From assembly GCA_021234155.1 (NCBI GenBank), contig JAJEKV010000022.1, positions 5,293,852 through 5,357,851 on the forward strand: a stretch of 64,000 nucleotides of DNA, given 5' to 3'. The notes under the pieces are model-generated. The model was not told the origin of the DNA, did not search any database, and saw only the letters and a program-made list of their open reading frames with translations. Shown here piece after piece: positions 47,081 to 57,330 of the stretch (position 1 is the stretch's first letter; every line of letters begins with the position of its first letter). The DNA comes from Isoetes taiwanensis (lineage: Eukaryota; Streptophyta; Lycopodiopsida; Isoetales; Isoetaceae). Made by a program: the position numbers and the translations under genes.

Positions 47081-47650
47081 TTTTGAATATATTCAATTGT
47101 TAAACGTCAAAAGGAATTGTGACAACACAATACATGTAATAGCAACACATTATCAAAATATTTAACTTGTCTTAGAAAAAGATCCAAACTGTAGAAAAAC
47201 ATGTGATGAATCTCCTTCAATTTACAATAGAATAAGAAAATAGAGGAACATAAGACAAGGAAAGAAAGAAACGAATAACTGCAAATCAGCTTGCATGGAT
47301 GTTACAAAATTGAACCCCCACAAAGGGGCGTTTCAAGCGGATGAGGTTGTACTGTTGTCTATGCAATATGCAATCAACTATAATTAAGGTCGCGTGTTCA
47401 ATTCATTGGACAACGAAGTGTGCACTTTCTCATAAAGAGGGATTTCTAACTGCATAAATTCCTTATATCTTGCCTTATGTCTTGGCCATGAGATATTGCC
47501 TCGGTGAGAAGACATCAAAGAGTGGGAGTTCCATATAACACTACTTGAAAGACCAATATGCCATCATGTATTAAGAATAAACGTGGAAAAATTCAATATG
47601 TTGTATTTCAAAGTGAATCTGTAGGATTATCATTTACATTACCAACTGTT

Positions 47651-47678
47651 GCCCAGCAACGATGGGCATCGTTACTAG
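47651..47678 (+). other. Helitron 3' end
   Basis: GCCCAGCAACGATGGGC, then ATCGTTACTAG followed by T, matches the terminus at 10916-10943 base for base except two positions. One of these breaks a stem pair. The 5' end of this copy was not located. Confidence 0.75.
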
Positions 47679-49064
47679 TTATTATTATTAACATAGTTCC
47701 AAAATTTCCTACTTAAGGTTCCACATCGTTTCCTTACAACACATCGTGACAAAATTATGCGTTGCAAGTCTTCGCAGTGTGACCTTCCTCCCGTATACTC
47801 TCTTATTGGCCTGCAGGTCCACACTACGCTAGCATACATTTAATTATTATAGATATTGGTTGTTAGGGAACCACCCATTAATTACAACTACATGAATGCA
47901 AGGCATATCTCCCGGCATAGGAAGATTATGTTTCTTCCATCGTGGCCATGGAGACAGTGCCCTATCATGCCTAGGATGCCAACTCATGCCTACACCTTTA
48001 GTTGCCTTTGGCGTGGAGGATAGTGCCCTTCCCGTATTTGGGCATGAAGGACTAAATGCTTGGTGCCAGCGTTCTTTGGCATAAGTTCGGCTTTAAATGT
48101 TTTGGCCATAATAAGAAGGGCTTGCAGTAATAAGCCAACTTTTGTAACTTCTTATTATAACAAATTTTTTTTTTCAAAGCTTTAACAACGTTTTCCATGG
48201 ATTATGTAAACAATATCAAAACAATAGGGAAGTGCCCAGCGTTGCTGGGCCTAATTTGGAGTACATATTAATCCGGGATAGTGTAAGTTGAGAACTTGAA
48301 AATGTTAATTTGTTTTATAGCCTAGCATCTTCAATTATAGCGGCTCCTCATAATCTTAAAATTATCTTGCGCCTTGCAGCATTTCTTCTTAAAAAAGCTT
48401 TGTAAGACTTTTACATTGATCCTGTAAAGAATAGGAATGTAGACAACGTTTATGTCCTTGCTCAACATCCTTCTTATATGGCTAAGGACCTAGATTATCA
48501 TTGATACCCATGTGGGACCAAAAGGAACTTCTACTCATGCAAAAGAAAGAGAAAAGGAAAGAGAAACGATCTACCAAACATGTGTTTAGGCGTTAAGATG
48601 TGTGCCCTCATTATAACATAAATTGGGTATTTTAGGGTGCCAAGGCAAATTATACTATGTCTACATGCCCAATCGAGTGCATGATGTCCATCATACATGT
48701 GAAACATAATATTATTATTGGAACCACAGAGTTCAGGCTTCGTATGCCTTACATTCTCCTCAGCAAAGCATTAAAAATACTTTGTTTGTCCTATTTGTGT
48801 TTTCCTTTCTTTTTCATGAGCTTAATAATAGCATACCTTGTGCCTATATAAAGGTTTGTACCTTCTGGGATATCACAAAATGACATCCTACATCTAGAAT
48901 AATAGGAAGAATCTTTTGCAAATACATCATTGCACCTGTACATGATGTTTCTCAATCAAAATAATGCTCACGCATTATCTTCTTTTTGTCTAAATAATGC
49001 GCACGCATGGGAAAGTATGTGATATTCAAAAGACTCTATAGTTATTCCTCACACAGCTCCTTTT

Positions 49065-49086
49065 AAGAATAGAATAGAATAGAATA
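49065..49086 (-). repeat. Pentameric 3' tail of the LINE
   Basis: On the minus strand the element ends in repeated ATTCT units (TATTCTATTCTATTCTATTCT) instead of poly(A). Confidence 0.75.
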
Positions 49087-52000
49087 TGATTTTATCGTCC
49101 CACGGAGACCAACCGGCCTATGGGACCCAAGTACAAAAAGAGAGAGCAAGAAGCGATACTACCGTGATTAAAAAACCCACCAAGGGTTTTCGGGAAAAAC
49201 CTTAGTAGCAATAAGGATCTTTGACATAATCGCATGCTTATATACATAATCACAAGTACAACGAGGTTAATGTCCGGACGGAGGGCATAATCGAGTCCGG
49301 TATCCATTACCTCCCTCCAGGTACGATCCCAACAAGAGAGGCGTTCTCGAACATGCAAGGCCCGATGGGGCACAACTAACTCGAGCATACCGGCCCGGAT
49401 ATGCTCGTGCAGCCGGACAGGCACGGAGGGCGTGACTTTCATCCTCAATGGCGCTGTTGACCCGGACCGACGCATTCTCCTCCTCACGCTGCTCGAATCC
49501 ATCTCCCCTCTCAATGCGCGGAGGTGGTGTGCGCTGTCTAAATGGAAGTAATCACCTGGCGCTTTTTCATGGGTAGATGGGTGCGCGGTAGTGGTGTGGG
49601 CCCCTCGTGAGCATGGGATTAACCCGGCGTCGATAATTTGCCACCTTGACATGTGATGGGGCCTCTGCATCCCAAAGCTTGGCCATGAAGCAAGCATCAA
49701 AATCTTGCTTCAAGGCGCGCCAGCGTTCCTTCGGTGTATGCACCGGGTCCACATCCGTGTGCCTCGCACATTCCATAGCGAGAACCACCGGGCTTGCTTG
49801 TCTTTCCAAAGCCCGAGCTTTGAGTCGCCATGGGGCCCATCGCCACCTTGTCAAAGCAAGGTTGGGCAGCCGGGCTTCATCCATAGCCACCACCTTCTCG
49901 AAGTAAATAATGTGACGTTCCAACAAGCAACCCTCTCAGAATGGAAGGAAGCCTATCTCCTGAGCAAGATCGATATGGGACCGTGGATTTCACTCCCAGT
50001 GCGGGCCAAGAAGGCCTTCATACTGCTCTAGATCGTTCCAAGTGGTGAGGGATATCACCTGCCCCACACTTCTGCCCCATAGAGGAGGACGGTTCAACCA
50101 AGGCCCTGAACAAGTGTGCCTCGTGACCCCATGCATCTGACTTTGTGACTTGTTGTTTTGCATTGCATCTGAGGGCTTTCCGGCTGCGATGACCTCAGTA
50201 GAACTCCGATGGATGCATCCCAAAAGGTGTGGTAGTAGAAAACTCAATGCCCAAATACTTATAAGATCGAGCCACCTCCACTACCCCCCGGGTGAATGAG
50301 GGAAGGCGTGGGTGCGGGATGATGGGACGGCCAAAGCACCCTTGTCTTGGCCAAGTTAACTCTCATGTCGTTGAATTGGCGTAAAGTGTCCAAAGCATCC
50401 GGTGGCGTTGCATGTCCTCAGGGGGGTATATGCGAGCAGGTCAACATCATCGGCATATATGAGTTGTCGGGATTATGTGGTGCATCAACCGAAACAGCCC
50501 CTCCCCTCAGGTGCTTTCGATAGCCATTCTTCTAGCTGGTCAATGTACAAGCCAAGAGCCGCGTCGGGGATAGAGGGCAGCCCTGGCGCACCCCAATGCT
50601 ACTAACAACGGGCTCCCCGACAAATTATTGAGGCGACCAGAGCAAGCCTCGTGATAGTCTCAGATATAGCATTCAAGTAAGCTCCACCGGGTCCCTAGTC
50701 TGCCTCAATCCCCCACAACTTATCCCGAGGCACCTTTGCGGTCAAAAGCCTTTGCGAAATCCACAAAGCAACAAGATGATTCTCAAGGCCGATTCGGCTA
50801 TCCTCTATGAGTGTTCGCAGAGTGAAGATATGGTCAATAGTAGAATGCGGGGGCGGAAGCCCGCTCATGGAGAGCCCGCACTTCTCCATCCTCCGCCCAA
50901 AGTGTCAATCGCCCGCTCAAGAATCCCGACAAGCAACTTGGCAAAGACAGAATCGACCATAATGGTACGATAGTTGGTCAAACGTGGGGGTCCCCGCTTT
51001 ATATGGGCACAAACTCTACCGGTAGTCCAGTCTAGGGGGGAAGCCTTCTTGCAATGCCCCTCATGAAGAGTGCTGTGAGAACCGGCACCATTGGGGGCCG
51101 CCCCTTGAGAAGCTCTGCAAGCATACCATCCAAATCTGCGCCGCCTTCCCCGCTAGGCGTTGCAGGCCCATTATGACATCCCCGGTAATGACCCGGTGCT
51201 AGGCCTTGTCATGCGAGTACCGGTGCCCTGCTTCCCATTGGGTCATCACAGTGCTGCAAAGTATCTCACCCATTGTTCGGGGGTAATATTTCCCCTAAAC
51301 GTGCGGGGCTTACTCAAGACCTTTCTCCGAAGGCCCTAGGGTGGCGGTCTAGAAGACCAAACATCTGTTGCCGAGTGCTCGCCAAGGTACCCGCTTTCTT
51401 GGTCTTGAGGAAGGAGCGGTATTGACCTGGACGGCCTGCCCGGCGAATGGTGGGGTCCAAAGACTTGGCGGAGCCATCGTTTCAACTCCCGACATTCGGC
51501 ATCGAACCCGATGATTCGCGGGGAAGGTGGTTGCAGCCCCTATAGATCGTCGAGGCGGCCTCCCCAAAGCATCTGTCCCCTACCCTCGGAAGGAGCTGGT
51601 TCACCGGGCCATCTGTTGTTGAAGTGTGGGGAGTTGCAAGACTCACTCCCGGCGGCTCATGCTCAAGCATCCTCGCATAGACCGCCCGCATGATCATAGT
51701 CCGGGCCTTAACCGTGGTACATGGGATGTTGGGGCAATGGGTGCTCGGTTGGCCTGCCAATCTATCCGCAAGAACATGGGGCGATGGTGAGTCTACTTCA
51801 TCGCCCCGGCTACGTCCCCGACAATCAAGGAAGTGATCAAGTGTAGGCATTGCTCGTCACCGCTAGCACGTAATCCACCACCAATCGTGTCGCCCCCCCT
51901 GGTTCTCCGTCTACAAGTGAAGCGGCTGGAGGGCTGACCACCACCAGCGATTGCAAATGACCAGGTCAAAGATCTTTCCCAAGAAAATGATTGCCGATAC

Positions 52001-52730
52001 ATCGCGTCACACGGGTCGGTCATCCCGACGCCCTTGGCCAAACCATCTCTGCGCGGGGTCCATTTGCAACACATCCTCGGCTAGAGGTGCGAATTTTGGG
52101 ATCTGCTCACCTTTGTCGCGGCGCATTGAAATCTCCAAGCAACATAACCTTGCCCAATTATGCATGACTTGCTATATGTCATCATATAGATCGACATAGG
52201 GCTCCCCGCCACATCAAATCCGTGTGGTAAAAGTTGCTCTCGGCATGTGGGAAGTAGCAAGCCACAAAGAGATGGGTATCTGTTGTGCCCAATGTCGCCT
52301 TGCGGGGGGAGACCGATTGGGCCAAAGTCGCCTCAGTAGTAACACGCAATTCCTCCGTGTCCTCGTTTCCCGGTGCACTCATTGAAGACGAAGTAGCGGT
52401 ATCCCGGCAAATCGTAGCTTTGTGACCCGATGTTCCCATGTTTCCATGAGGAAGATAAGGTCCATGTCCATGGCGGCCGGAATTGAGGATCCCCCCCGCC
52501 ATGGAAAGCCCGGGCAATTCCGTGATACCCGCGGCGAGGCGATCCCTATTTAGTGGCATGCATCGCCACTTCAGGTCCGTGGTAGTGGTGGTCCCAGGGG
52601 GAGCGGAAGATGTGGATGCATGTGCCGCTGGGGCCCCCTCAGAGGGGACTCGAGGGGCCGGAGTGCCTGCATCCCTGTTTGGCTGCACGAATTCCAGATC
52701 CTTCCCCGGACCAGCCCCGCGCCCCTCCAT
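49087..52730 (-). pseudogene. LINE ORF2: endonuclease and reverse transcriptase
   Basis: About 52300-51840 holds endonuclease-like pieces (TDTHLFVACYFPHAESNFYH). The reverse transcriptase is clear despite shifts: GVRQGCPLSP (50597-50568), LYIDQLEEWL directly after, and LIYADDVDLLAYTP (about 50464-50423) with the catalytic YADD (50458-50447). The C-terminal part has WDAEAPSHVKVANYRRRVNP (about 49680-49620), a zf-RVT-like stretch, and ends FLYLGPIGRLVSVGR-stop at 49092. It is a non-LTR retrotransposon that copies itself by target-primed reverse transcription. Many frameshifts mean it is inactive. Confidence 0.85.
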
Positions 52731-54104
52731 GTCTCAAGGCGGTCCTCGACTTTGGCCAGCTCACGCCGGGTCTCTTGGCGTCTTTGGGGTCAAGTTCGGT
52801 CAACGTCTGAGCCGTCCCCTTCAACTTCCGGCCCTGACGCAGGATGGCCACCCGCTCTGGCACGCTCTCAACTGTGAAGATGACCACCCGGGGGCGATCA
52901 GGGCGCTGAATTCCATGACATTTCGCCTTTCAATGGTCCCAGTCTTTGGGAACATCATCCGGTCCAAGATCCGGTATGCGGAGTCGTGAAGTGAGATGTT
53001 CTCGACTCCTCCGTCGCCCTCGCACTACCACATTGCGGCCTGCGTCTACGTTCCTCGAGTTCGGGGGGGCCGCACAGTGTTGGTTGAGGCGGGTGAGGCA
53101 TAGGCCGTGGCGGGTGCCAGGGGTGGTGGGCGTCTCGGGCGTGATCTGATGTGTCCGCAGCATGTGTTCCAGGTTGACGTCCTGTAGGTTGGTGGGTTCG
53201 CGGGGTTGGTGTGTTCTTTGCTGTGGTTTTACGTTCTCAGGATGCGGAGCTCGGCTCTTGCGAGCGTTGTCATGTCTTGCCATCTCCCGTGCAATGGCGG
53301 AGTTGCTCATGTGCCTGCGGCATGGAGACCCTTGCGCTGGCGGGCCTTGGCCGCCCGCTCTGTAGCTCCCGTCTCGTGTTAAATCCTTACTCGAAGAAGC
53401 TCAATTCTGCACGGCTAGCTTCCAAAGCGGCACGGAATCCCTTGTCTCCACGGTGGCGGCCTCATAACCTCGGCGAGGGCGTCCCGTGCTCCTCGTGCCG
53501 TGGCCTTAGCCTCCTCAACCTCGGCACGGATCCGGAGAGCGAGGATTCTGAGTGTCTCTGCTCTACGGTTCACATCCTGCGTCCGGCTTCCATAAAGTAC
53601 GCCAACACGGTGTCTACATGCCCCCTCATATCTGCAAGCTCCTGCTTTGGTATTGCTTTGTCTGTTTGTAGCAAGTGGATGTTATCATCTGCACGTAAAT
53701 GCGATCCTCCAATCCGCGATTACGTCGTTTTACGGCACCAATCGCCTGCGCAACATCCGGAGATGTTATGTTCTCCACCTGCAGCGAGGCACGCAAAGGC
53801 GTGCAACGCTGGCCTCAACCCTCGCTGGATGCGGCTCCAAGGTTCGGGGCGGATTGCCTATGTGGCCCGCCTGTGCGGGGTCGACCGGGCCTTGGCTCGG
53901 GCCTCCCTCTTCATGGAAGACGTCTCTCCCTCTGCCGGGCCTCTTCCTTGGTGGCCCCGCTTCATGGTCTTCCCGGAGGGCTCTGCCAAGTGGGGTCAAC
54001 CCGATTGGTTGGTGCGTTTGGGCCTTCCCCAGGATGGGTTGGTGTGGTCTGAGGTAGCTCACCAACCAAGTGTGGGTCCACACGGGGACTGTGTCTGTGG
54101 CCAT
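52731..54104 (-). pseudogene. LINE ORF1 region with coiled coil
   Basis: On the minus strand around 53660-53470 the frames read ADMRGHVDTVLAYFMEAG, then (after a shift) AETLRILALRIRAEVEEAKA and TARGARDALAEV. This is a heptad-rich coiled coil as in LINE ORF1 RNA-binding proteins. Pro/Arg-rich stretches lie on both sides. The longer plus-strand frames over the same DNA are antisense artefacts of its high GC. The 5' end of the LINE is not precisely defined (about 54110). Confidence 0.55.
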
Positions 54105-54149
54105 GACTTGGGGTATGACTTGGGCGACTCACGGATATCCGGTGTGTAC

Positions 54150-54925
54150 CGCTGCCACAAAAACCCTAGCACACAGCCTTAAAAGTGTAGATTTGAGCAA
54201 TCAAAACAAAGACAAGCATGCAAGTATCATACACCGTTGGAAATCTCTCTGAACCAGCTTTTCAATAAGCCCAAGCACATGAAAATCTGACACTGGATGT
54301 GAGAGATACAAATCCGTCGAAGTGTCTACCGACATTGCCACGAAACCCTAGCACACAGCCCGGAAAAGTGCCAATTTGAGCACAGAAACAAAGCCAAGCA
54401 TGCAGGTACCATACACCTTTGGAAAGATCTCTGAACCAGCTTTCCAACAAGCCCAAGCACATGAAAATCGACACCGGATCACGAGAGATATGACCGATCA
54501 AAAATTCTGCCGCTAAAGACAGACCAATCGGAATACTTACTAAAACATACGCCAATCCCTATATTGGTGTCGGACTTTCATCAACAACACCATCAGGAAC
54601 TAGGGTATGAATTAGTAAAACATTCTCGTAACCTTCAATAAAAGTACAACACACACCTTTCAACACCGCGTGGCCAAGGCCAACAACGGCATCGGGTGAG
54701 GGCTATACTTCTCAAAGAAGGAAGAAGAAGGGCTGCCACAAAAACCCTAGCACACAGCCCGGGAAAACAGCAGATTTGAGCACTGAAAGAAAGACAAGCA
54801 TGCGTGTATCATACACCTTGAAAGCTCTCTTGAACCAGCTTTCCAACAAGCCCAAGCACATGAAAATCTGACACCGGATGTGAGAGATACAGTCCGTCGA
54901 AGTGTCTACCGGTTGCCACAGAAAC
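54150..54925 (+). repeat. Three to four copies of a repeat of about 180 bp
   Basis: Units begin GCCAC(A)AAAACCCTAGCACA and end with GAGAGATA...GTGTCTACCG. They lie at about 54152-54335, 54336-54505 and 54734-54911, and a fourth starts at 54912. A spacer of about 225 bases interrupts the second and third. Each has AAGCCCAAGCACATGAAAAT near its end. The family is unknown. Confidence 0.85.
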
Positions 54926-56159
54926 CCTAGAGGTCCTTACAATCTCAAATTCAGCTCCTTATAGAGGTCCTTATCAGTCCTATGCATTAGCATAGTGGTG
55001 GCATTTTTTGTTATTCAGAAGGAGCATGGACGTTATTCTGACCAACCAATGCATTCTTTCTAGACTTTCAAATGCCTTTAATGCATCATGATGACATTGA
55101 CTGCTCAGTTCTTTTTAACATTCCCTGTTTCATATATGATTTCAGTCTCTGCAAACAATTGGTATTGCTTTTGTTGACAAATACTGACAAAGGGTTTTCT
55201 TCCTTTTCTAGTTCTTTTTTTTCTGCAGGATACCATTGAAAAGACATCATGGCATGGGAGAAAAGGGCTCCAACGTTGCCAAACACGATGAAGATTCTAC
55301 ACAGTAGAGTAAATATTAGAATGACTCTGAGAATCCAAGACTCCCCAAATAATGAAAACCTTATTTCCTTAAGTGCGTCATAACTTACAAAACTGAGTAT
55401 TAGGAGTTATAGTAGAATAGAACCATGTCATGGGACTCATCAAATTCCATTCTATGTTTTACTGTCAGGTCAAAAGTGCAGGCAGTAATAATAAACCTGT
55501 TCTTTCCTCCCTCTCACAGGGGATGATTTTTCTGGTATAATGTCTACAATGTGATGTTTGCGGGAAAATTGCAAAAGCAGCTCAAATTCTAAGTTTACAT
55601 CACTATTGCCGATGAGTGAAAAATGATATTGCCAAAGAACCGATAGAAGGAAATAGGTTACAACCACCATTTTTAGGAGGGTCGAGAGACCAAGTTGGCA
55701 TTAATACGCACACCAAAAAGAAAACAGGATCATCAAAGATAGAGATTAAGCATAAAGGAAGAGGAAAATGCACGTGATGTAAAAAATCTGCTTACTTGGA
55801 TAAGTATTGACATTGGCCAGTACCTGCAATTAGAAAACAAATAACTAAGCAACTTATTGATATATGATTACCATGCAAATAACCTTGGAAGCAGAGAAAA
55901 GAACACATACTGGGATCAATGGTGGTAAGAGTAGCAACTCCAGCAAAATCACAGGAGCCAGTTAGTTGCCTTCATGTTCTTTTGATAGTAGTTGTTGAAA
56001 ATAGCAACTCTTTCCAGGCTGAATAAGCTAGCAATCTGCGCCTCCTTGACCACATGCATAATCAAGTGCAGGCATCAAGGCACCACTTGGCTCTTTTCCA
56101 TAGAAACAAAGCATGGGTTTTAGTCACATGAAATTGTTGGAAGTAGACAACTAAGTGGG
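54926..56159 (-). other. Helitron interior, unassigned
   Basis: AT-rich, with short frames on the minus strand only (for example 66 residues at 55286-55086). It may contain intron sequence of the captured methyltransferase-family gene. Confidence 0.4.
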
Positions 56160-56161
56160 AT

Positions 56162-56450
56162 TCACTATACTGGATCATCTATGAGTGCTGCGGCAAAGCT
56201 TCCATACTTGGTATTCATGTCCATCACATTTCGTATGCTATCAGTACCAAGCTGTGGGAGGACCTTCTTGTATTGTTGAACTCGTTTCTTCCACATCCTA
56301 GTATCTGCTTTAAAACCACCACTGCTTCCACCTGAGAAAAACCGAACCCCATCGGATGGAGTAACCAAGCGTTATGGCCGAACCCATAATCTGCCATCCC
56401 TAAAAACAAATTTACTTTCTTTCATTTCTTAGCTCTTCGAAATGCATCCA
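56162..56450 (-). pseudogene. Captured PMT-type (DUF248) methyltransferase fragment
   Basis: The minus frame contains FKADTRMWKKRVQQYKKVLP and RNVMDMNTKYGSFAAALIDD before PV. In plant Golgi PMT proteins, putative SAM-dependent methyltransferases linked to pectin, the hallmark is W..RV..YK...... RNVMDMNAG.GGFAAAL. The Gly-rich motif is altered here (TKYGS for AGLGG). A second frame (56409-56224) covers the preceding exon region. Only about 70-90 of roughly 600 residues are present, inside a Helitron. Confidence 0.75.
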
Positions 56451-56918
56451 GCCAAGGCCGCCTTGAACATCTGCTTGAACCGCCTCGAAAACATCTGCTT
56501 GCACCATTTCATTTTACAGGAGCTGTGGCCGTGGCCGGATATCTCAGAACATGTAAATCCAAAAACCCTACACATGCCCTAAATGTCGATTAGGGTAAAT
56601 GTCGATTAGGGTTAGGGTTTGGTTGACGACATACTTACCCAATAACCTTATAATATAAGATAGGGTCCTCCCCGTAGTAGGCATTGACCAAAGGTGCTTT
56701 CCTATCAATGCATACCTGAATGACCTCTTATCTCTCAAGGTCGTCTACTTCCGTGGGACGGAAGTAGACTTTTTAATCTACCTTCCACTCCCTATCAGGT
56801 CGATGTCGACTACTTCGGTGACGAGCCGACCTTTGCATTGCTCTATGAGTTGTGGGTACTGCTTCTCATGATCTATTTGTAGTGCCCACGTAGCGTCTTC
56901 CACTTGTAAGTGTCTCTT

Positions 56919-57215
56919 TCACTCGGTATTGGAGGATTGAGATCTTCTTGTCTTCTTATAGGATCTGACAAGAAGAACCTCTGGGACAATCTCAAGGTAA
57001 TCGTCCATCATTTCCAGTAACTTTGGTGTCTCCAATGCTTCCTCTGGATTAGGAGTGTGTTTCTTTAGGAGACTTACTTGGAAAACACTATGGATCTTCA
57101 AGTGTGCTGGCAGGTCCAACTTATAGGATTGGTTACCTATTCTTTTGGTTATCCTGAATGGTCCAGTGCACCTTGGAGCAAGCTTCTTGCAATTGTCGAT
57201 GCAGAGCTTCAGCAA
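56919..57215 (-). pseudogene. Integrase C-terminus of the minus-strand chromovirus
   Basis: The 98-residue frame reads CKKLAPRCTGPFRITKRIGN, YKLDLPAHLKIHSVFQVSLL and NPEEALETPKLLEMMDDYLE. It parallels the plus-strand copy at 5888-6120 residue by residue. The frame breaks where the chromodomain should begin. Confidence 0.85.
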
Positions 57216-57330
57216 TTGTCGATGCCGATGCTGTAATTGCCGATGCAGAGCTCGAGCCTAATCGCCGATGCAGAGCTTCAGCCTAACCGCCGATGCAGAG
57301 CTTCAGCCTAACCGCCGATGCAGGGCTTGT
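57189..57330. repeat. Minisatellite expanded from integrase coding sequence
   Basis: About six units of roughly 23-25 bases containing CGATGCAGAGCTTCAG lie in a row. On the minus strand the outermost unit is the codons for LKLCID of the integrase frame, so coding sequence has been amplified. Confidence 0.85.

Larger units (their letters stand above)
48224..56660 (-). mobile_element. Probable minus-strand Helitron containing a LINE and captured exons
   Basis: The minus-strand 5' end at 56660 reads TCTTATATTATAAGGTTATT and continues GGGTAAGTATG. It is clearly homologous to the start of the Helitron at 6837 and is preceded by A. On the same strand the identical hairpin GCCCAGCAACGCTGGGC lies at 48250-48234, followed by ACTTCCCTAT and a T. 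The canonical CTAG would thus be changed to CTAT, so the 3' boundary is uncertain. The interior holds a 5 kb LINE and PMT exons. Confidence 0.6.

Noticed and set aside
53211-54182. 323-residue plus-strand ORF
   Set aside because: It lies antisense to the coiled-coil ORF1 of the LINE. High GC content depletes stops in the antisense frame, and the protein shows no domain pattern.
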